The position numbers and the translations under genes are program-made. From positions 1 to 9,742 of the forward strand of contig JACPQP010000506.1 in the NCBI GenBank assembly GCA_016190465.1: a stretch of 9,742 nucleotides of DNA, read 5' to 3'. Below, in pieces: positions 6,054 through 9,742 of the stretch. The stretch is from Chloroflexota bacterium (GTDB lineage: Bacteria; Chloroflexota; UBA6077; FW602-bin22; JACPQP01). Below the pieces are notes generated by a model, which saw nothing but the letters and a program-made list of their open reading frames with translations, had not been told where the DNA came from and did no database searches. Position 1 is the first letter of the stretch; each line of letters opens with the position of its first letter.

Positions 6054-6851
6054 TCAATCCATCACCTGGCCCCCATCCACGTTGAGGGCAACCCCGCAGA
6101 TGAAGTTCGCCGCGTTCGAGGCCAGGAAGACCACTGCCTCGGCGACATCCTCGGGCTCGCCCATCCGGGGGATCGGGTTGGCCTCGACGCCGTAGTCGAA
6201 CCCCCGGGCCAGCTCGGTCCGCACCGGCCCGGGGCAGACGCAGTTGACCCAGATGCCGGAGCGCGCCGCGTCCTTCGCCACCCAGCGGGTAAAGGCGATC
6301 ACCCCACCCTTCGCCGCGGCGTAGGCGGCGCCGCTCCGCCCCTTCCCTGGCTCGGCCGCGCCCTCCGCCTTCGACACCGCGCCGCCAATCTTTCCGGAGA
6401 CCGAGCTGACGTTGACGATCTTCCCGTAGCGCTGCCGCTTCATGTGCGGATATACCGCGCGCGTGCAGAGATAGGCGCCGCGCAGGATGACGTCGAGGTC
6501 GCGATCCCAGAGCTCCTCGGTGAGGTCCTCCAGGCTGACGCGCTGGACGGTCCCGGCATTGTTGACCAGGATGTCGACTCGGCCGAACTCGCCGACGGTC
6601 GCGTCGACCAGCCGCTCGACATCGGCAGCCTTGCTCACGTCGGTCGGGACGACCAGCGCCCGCCGGCCCCGGGCGCGCACGCCGGCGGCCGTCTCTTCGG
6701 CTGGAATGACGTCGGCAATCACCACGTCGGCGCCCTCGCGCGCCAGCGCCAGCGCGATCGCCTGCCCGATCCCGCGCGCCGCTCCCGTCACGATCGCCAC
6801 GCGGTCGCGCAGGTCCATCTTGCCACTGACCGGATAAAGGTGTTCGCTCAT
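6054..6851 (-). CDS. SDR family NAD(P)-dependent oxidoreductase
   Basis: A 265-aa classical short-chain dehydrogenase/reductase, cytosolic, expected to interconvert an alcohol and a ketone with NAD(H) or NADP(H). Seen: TGAARGIG (22-29) for the dinucleotide, D71 of the PTDV motif, NNAG (97-100), the active-site serine in NVSS (147-150), and Y177/K181 in YAAAK, then CPGPVRTE (206-213). Two oddities: the helix-4 position that carries the catalytic asparagine in the classical tetrad reads DVILRG, with Ile122 instead, and about 14 extra residues (roughly 157-172) separate the active serine and tyrosine. The ATG has GAGGGAG just upstream. It starts 11 nt after the hydroxyacid dehydrogenase stop and is probably its operon partner. 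Its end is 10 nt from the convergent DUF385 stop. Substrate not predictable. Confidence 0.92.
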   Translation of the reverse strand: MSEHLYPVSGKMDLRDRVAIVTGAARGIGQAIALALAREGADVVIADVIPAEETAAGVRARGRRALVVPTDVSKAADVERLVDATVGEFGRVDILVNNAGTVQRVSLEDLTEELWDRDLDVILRGAYLCTRAVYPHMKRQRYGKIVNVSSVSGKIGGAVSKAEGAAEPGKGRSGAAYAAAKGGVIAFTRWVAKDAARSGIWVNCVCPGPVRTELARGFDYGVEANPIPRMGEPEDVAEAVVFLASNAANFICGVALNVDGGQVMD

Positions 6852-6862
6852 CCAACTCCCTC

Positions 6863-7864
6863 TCAGCCAATGCGCGACAGCATCTCCGCGGTCACCTCGT
6901 GGACCAGCGGCTCACCGGCGAAGTAGCGGCGCAACTCCTCGACCGCCATCCGGCCGAGGTGATGACACTGGGTGACGCAGCCCGAGATGTGCGGGGTCAG
7001 GATCACGTTGTCCAGGCGGCGCAGCTCGCTGTCGACCGACGGTGGCTCGGGGTCCGTCACGTCGAGACAGGCGAAGATGCGCCCGGTCCGGAGCTCGGCG
7101 ATCAGCGCGACCTCGTCCACCAGCCACCCCCGCGAGGTGTTGATGAAGATGGCGCCGTTCTTCAGCAGTCGCAGATTCCCAGCGTTGATCAGGTGGCGCG
7201 TCTCGGCAGTCGTCGGCGCGTGGCAGGTCACGATGTCGGACTCACTCATCAGCGTATCGAGGTCGGCCTTGGTCGCACCAAGCTGCGCGGCCCGCTCGGC
7301 GGAGACGTACGGATCGCCGAGGAGGACGCGTCCCACGGCGAAGTGCGGCAGCAGCGCGATCACGTTCCGCCCGACGTGTGACGCCGCGATCACGCCGACG
7401 GTCTTGCCCGTCAGTTCGTCGGCGGGGCCAAAAGGAGCGTCCCTCCAGCCGCCCTGCCGCGTCCAGCGGGCGTATTGCCAGATCCGCTTGATCGCTATCT
7501 GCATCAGCGCGACGGTCGTCCGGGCGACGTCCTGGGCGATGCCGGCCGCCGCGCTGGTGACCCGGATGTCACGCGCCCAGAGGGCCTCGGAGACGATGGG
7601 CTTCACCGAGCCCGCCGAGTGGGCGACGATCCGCAGGCGGTCGGCGCCCGCCAGCACTCCTTCATCCAGCCGACCGACTCCCCACCCGCTGATGGCGCCG
7701 TCGGCGTCCGCCAGGAGAGCCGCCAGCTCCTCGGCGACCAGCGGGCGGTTGTGTGGGTTCCGCCGAACGTCGGCGAACGCCCGAAGCGCCTCCCAGCTCG
7801 CGTTGTCCAGCACCCGGCGCTGGATGGTCGTATCGATCAGAACGGCGACGTGGGGACGGTTCAA
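6863..7864 (-). CDS. D-2-hydroxyacid dehydrogenase family protein
   Basis: A 333-aa enzyme of the D-isomer-specific 2-hydroxyacid dehydrogenase family (the phosphoglycerate/glyoxylate reductase type), which oxidises a D-2-hydroxyacid to a 2-ketoacid, or the reverse, with NAD(P). The catalytic triad is visible: R245 in NTSRGWLVDE, E273 in DVTDPEPPS and H292 in LTPHISG. The Rossmann motif is unusual: the normal GxxGxGxxG reads GVIAASHVG (157-165), with Ala and Ser in place of the middle glycines. The TTG start at 7864 is well supported by GGAGG (7871-7875) with a 6-nt spacer. It is the first gene of a leftward operon with the SDR gene 11 nt downstream, suggesting the two act on related hydroxy/keto acids. 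Not serA-like in length (no ACT domain), so no symbol is given. Confidence 0.92.
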   Translation of the reverse strand: MNRPHVAVLIDTTIQRRVLDNASWEALRAFADVRRNPHNRPLVAEELAALLADADGAISGWGVGRLDEGVLAGADRLRIVAHSAGSVKPIVSEALWARDIRVTSAAAGIAQDVARTTVALMQIAIKRIWQYARWTRQGGWRDAPFGPADELTGKTVGVIAASHVGRNVIALLPHFAVGRVLLGDPYVSAERAAQLGATKADLDTLMSESDIVTCHAPTTAETRHLINAGNLRLLKNGAIFINTSRGWLVDEVALIAELRTGRIFACLDVTDPEPPSVDSELRRLDNVILTPHISGCVTQCHHLGRMAVEELRRYFAGEPLVHEVTAEMLSRIG

Positions 7865-7947
7865 GTGCCACCTCCAGCCCGATGACTTGGTGTTCCTCTG
7901 GGAGGACCGTGTAATCGCCGCCGGTAGGCGCGCGCAAGGACTATGTC

Positions 7948-8048
7948 ATACCAATTGCGTTAGGTGAGGCCACGAGTCGCGCCAGGCGCCAGGGTCCCGC
8001 GAGCACACTGCGGCGTCGGAAGGTAGTCGCTACATACGCCATTGGTAT
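7948..8048. repeat. Imperfect 13-bp inverted repeat flanking 75 bp
   Basis: ATACCAATTGCGT at 7948-7960 and ACGCCATTGGTAT at 8036-8048 are inverted with 12 of 13 positions complementary, separated by 75 bp. The right arm starts 7 nt after the stop of the endonuclease-like gene. This could be a MITE-like remnant, the edge of an integrated segment, or half-sites for a regulator of the dehydrogenase operon. No target-site duplication was identified. Confidence 0.45.
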
Positions 8049-8054
8049 CAGACA

Positions 8055-8756
8055 CTATGCCTCATCGAGGTTGCCATCACGCTCTTCTCCAAGGGTAGCG
8101 TGGGGATTGCGGACGTTATAGATCCCTCGCAGCAGCAGAAAGTACTCCTCCTCGCTCATCTCTCTCTGGGTGTCGCAGTTCACGAGCTTCGCCTCGGGCT
8201 GTAGTCCGCCTCCGGTGACCGGTCGAAACAGCATCGTGGTGACGTTCTCGAACTTCTCGCCCGGATCCGTGTATTCCTGGCGTCCACTGATGGTCGCGAG
8301 GAGCTTGGTTGCTCGCCGAAACGTCGAAAGAGTTCGCCCGGGTGTCACATCCTCGTTGGCTGCCAGTGGGAAAACGAACAAGGCGCAGACTACCGCGTAG
8401 GGGAAACGCATGTGTAGCGTGATTGCCTCCGTACAGAGATCCGCGAAGCGATTCTTGAGGTTCTTGCCAAATGGGGCGAAGTTGATGCTCTTTATGGACA
8501 CGGCCAGCATCAGCCCATGTTGCTCGTCAGCATAGCTCACGTCCACCTTCTTCGGTCCAAGGCCGCCCTGAAATGCTCTTTCGCCAGGCCCGCCCCGAAC
8601 GGGCTTCACGTTCGGGAAGCCGACAGCACGCAAGCCGTCGCCGACCTCCACTGCCAGATGACTGGAGAGTACCTCGGAATACCGCTTCTTCTGTGCCTGG
8701 GCGACACTGTCGGGCGGTAGCGACCCCGTGGCGATCACGGCGTCGAGCAAGCTCAT
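8055..8756 (-). CDS. Putative type II restriction endonuclease (PD-(D/E)XK-like)
   Basis: A 233-aa soluble protein of no named family that I can assign. The segment ERAFQGGLGPKKVDVSYAD (59-77) followed by LAVSIKSINF (84-93) has the shape of a PD-(D/E)XK nuclease core: D72 on one strand and S87-x-K89 on the next, with Ser where Glu or Asp is commoner. E60 may be a further metal ligand. The ATG start at 8756 overlaps the methyltransferase stop as ATGA, the classic coupled arrangement of R-M operons, and supplies much of the evidence. Its G+C is visibly lower than in the central genes (33 of 60 bases at 8401-8460), consistent with acquisition by transfer. Alternative: a control or accessory protein of the methyltransferase. 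Endonuclease activity is inferred. Confidence 0.6.
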   Translation of the reverse strand: MSLLDAVIATGSLPPDSVAQAQKKRYSEVLSSHLAVEVGDGLRAVGFPNVKPVRGGPGERAFQGGLGPKKVDVSYADEQHGLMLAVSIKSINFAPFGKNLKNRFADLCTEAITLHMRFPYAVVCALFVFPLAANEDVTPGRTLSTFRRATKLLATISGRQEYTDPGEKFENVTTMLFRPVTGGGLQPEAKLVNCDTQREMSEEEYFLLLRGIYNVRNPHATLGEERDGNLDEA

Positions 8757-9742
8757 TCCGCCGTACCTCTGGAGTATCTTCTGTTTCGTAGTGTATCGCC
8801 CGCCATTCGTAGCCGACGGCAGTCGCTCTCGCTCAATCCGATGCCCTTCTTCAAGACCTCATCGTCAGCGCGGGTTTGAGCAGTTGCATCATCACCACTT
8901 CTTATGAGTGAATCCAATTCCCTAGCCAGTTTCAGCAGGGCATCATGGCCAAGCTGCGCCGAGGCGACGACAACATTCTCTGCTTCGGTTGGTTCGATCT
9001 TCAGCATCCCGCCACCCAGCGCATGGCCCTCGATCTCGGCGCTCAAGCGAGTCAGGGAGGTCTGCCAGAGGGCCGCAATTGCGTCGCTCCTCAACACGCT
9101 GTGAGGATGGAGGCGAAGGATATGCAGGCTATTCGGTGCGACCACTCCGGCCTCGTTGGCAACCAGACGAGGGGTAACGCCACTCATATACGTGAGAAAG
9201 GCGTCAGGCTGGTAGACGTGCGGTACGCAATACCACGGCGATCGGCTACGACACTTGTAAGTCCTGGATATGCCTTGCGCTTCTCCGTTCTCTAAGTATC
9301 TGCGAACGCCTGGCGGAAGATCCGCGTCCGGCTCGATGGCCAGCAGGTATCCCGCTTCCCCGGTCTCCACCGCGTTACGCCAATCAGCGTGAGTGAACCG
9401 CAGTCCGAGCAGTGCCCGGCCTCGGCGGACAGCCGGTCTCAGAAAAGCCTCCGGGACTTCCCAGAGTTGCGCCTCTCCTGGATCAAGGTGGAAGAAGTCA
9501 TTTGCTCCGGTCACATACCCGATCCCCACATCCGCCAGCTCGCCAAGCCGTTTCGTGGCAGCCAGCGTCCTCAGTTCACGGTAAAGCTCTCGGGCTGCCC
9601 GCGGGATGAGGTACTCGATCATCCTCTCGCGTCCCTGCGACAGGCCCGCCGCGTCCACGGAGCCAGTGTCGGGCAACGGCCATCGATCGCGGCGCCGAAT
9701 GCCGGCGAGCAGGCTCGCGTCGGCAAGATCGCGCCAGAGGAA
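8753..9742 (-). CDS. N6-adenine DNA methyltransferase, C-terminal part (truncated by window edge)
   Basis: The frame is open from the right edge (residues FLWRDLADAS...) to the TGA at 8753-8755, about 329 visible residues, with no start in view; TTG 9676 is only an internal codon. The visible part resembles the C-terminal target-recognition half of gamma-class (Eco57I/TaqI-like) N6-adenine methyltransferases: GIGYVTGANDFFHL (visible 73-86), KCRSRSPWYCVP (163-174), PRLVANEAGVVAPNSLHILR (191-210) and GHALGGGMLKIEPTEAENV (239-257). The SAM-binding and NPPY catalytic motifs would lie beyond the window, so activity cannot be judged. It overlaps the endonuclease-like gene by ATGA; modification of host DNA against that nuclease is the expected job. 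G+C is low (28 of 60 at 8881-8940), pointing to horizontal origin. Confidence 0.8.
   Translation of the reverse strand, partial: FLWRDLADASLLAGIRRRDRWPLPDTGSVDAAGLSQGRERMIEYLIPRAARELYRELRTLAATKRLGELADVGIGYVTGANDFFHLDPGEAQLWEVPEAFLRPAVRRGRALLGLRFTHADWRNAVETGEAGYLLAIEPDADLPPGVRRYLENGEAQGISRTYKCRSRSPWYCVPHVYQPDAFLTYMSGVTPRLVANEAGVVAPNSLHILRLHPHSVLRSDAIAALWQTSLTRLSAEIEGHALGGGMLKIEPTEAENVVVASAQLGHDALLKLARELDSLIRSGDDATAQTRADDEVLKKGIGLSESDCRRLRMAGDTLRNRRYSRGTAE

Noticed and set aside
9676..9742. TTG at 9676 as the start of the methyltransferase.
   Set aside because: The frame stays open without a stop to the window edge, and the conserved N-terminal catalytic half of the family is missing, so the gene is cut by the edge.

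Overview
The window is a high-GC bacterial chromosome segment. Hand-counted 60-base samples run up to about 77% G+C in the central genes and drop to about 47-55% near the right end. GTG and TTG starts are common and there is a DUF385/Ddn-type (F420-dependent family) protein, which would fit Actinomycetota, Chloroflexota or a similar uncultured high-GC lineage. This placement is an inference with no marker gene behind it. There are nine protein genes that I consider real, plus one short duplicated gene fragment. No tRNA, rRNA, CRISPR array or transposase was seen, and no stretch longer than about 300 bases lacks a gene.

Layout: (1) 1-169 is a hairpin-rich leader to an ammonium channel gene, amt (170-1399, +). 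(2) A G/C-tract hairpin separates amt from a convergent MFS transporter (1521-2771, -). The MFS gene has its own recognisable promoter, and its long 5' leader carries a 10-bp GC hairpin. (3) Next is an unrecognised, probably helical protein (2989-4029, -), whose 5' end is tandemly duplicated with a 71-bp period. The extra copy forms a 23-codon ORF whose stop overlaps the gene's ATG (TGATG). (4) Divergent from it is a tight pair: a radical SAM enzyme with extra C-terminal cysteines (4277-5494, +), and 3 nt later a DUF385/Ddn-type flavin or F420 oxidoreductase with a C-terminal membrane helix (5498-6043, +). (5) Convergent with that pair is a two-gene dehydrogenase operon read leftwards: a D-2-hydroxyacid dehydrogenase (6863-7864, -) followed 11 nt later by an SDR oxidoreductase (6054-6851, -). 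(6) A 190-bp gap holds an imperfect 13-bp inverted repeat. (7) At the right end is a lower-GC restriction-modification-like pair read leftwards: the C-terminal part of an N6-adenine DNA methyltransferase (8753 to beyond the edge) overlapping by ATGA a PD-(D/E)XK-like putative restriction endonuclease (8055-8756, -).

Functionally this looks like ordinary core metabolism and transport (ammonium uptake, MFS export, an NAD(P)-linked oxidation pair) with two accessory modules: the radical SAM plus DUF385 couple, and a probably acquired R-M system. The least explained parts are the 71-bp duplication at the start of the unknown gene, the substrate of the radical SAM/DUF385 pair, and the endonuclease-like protein.
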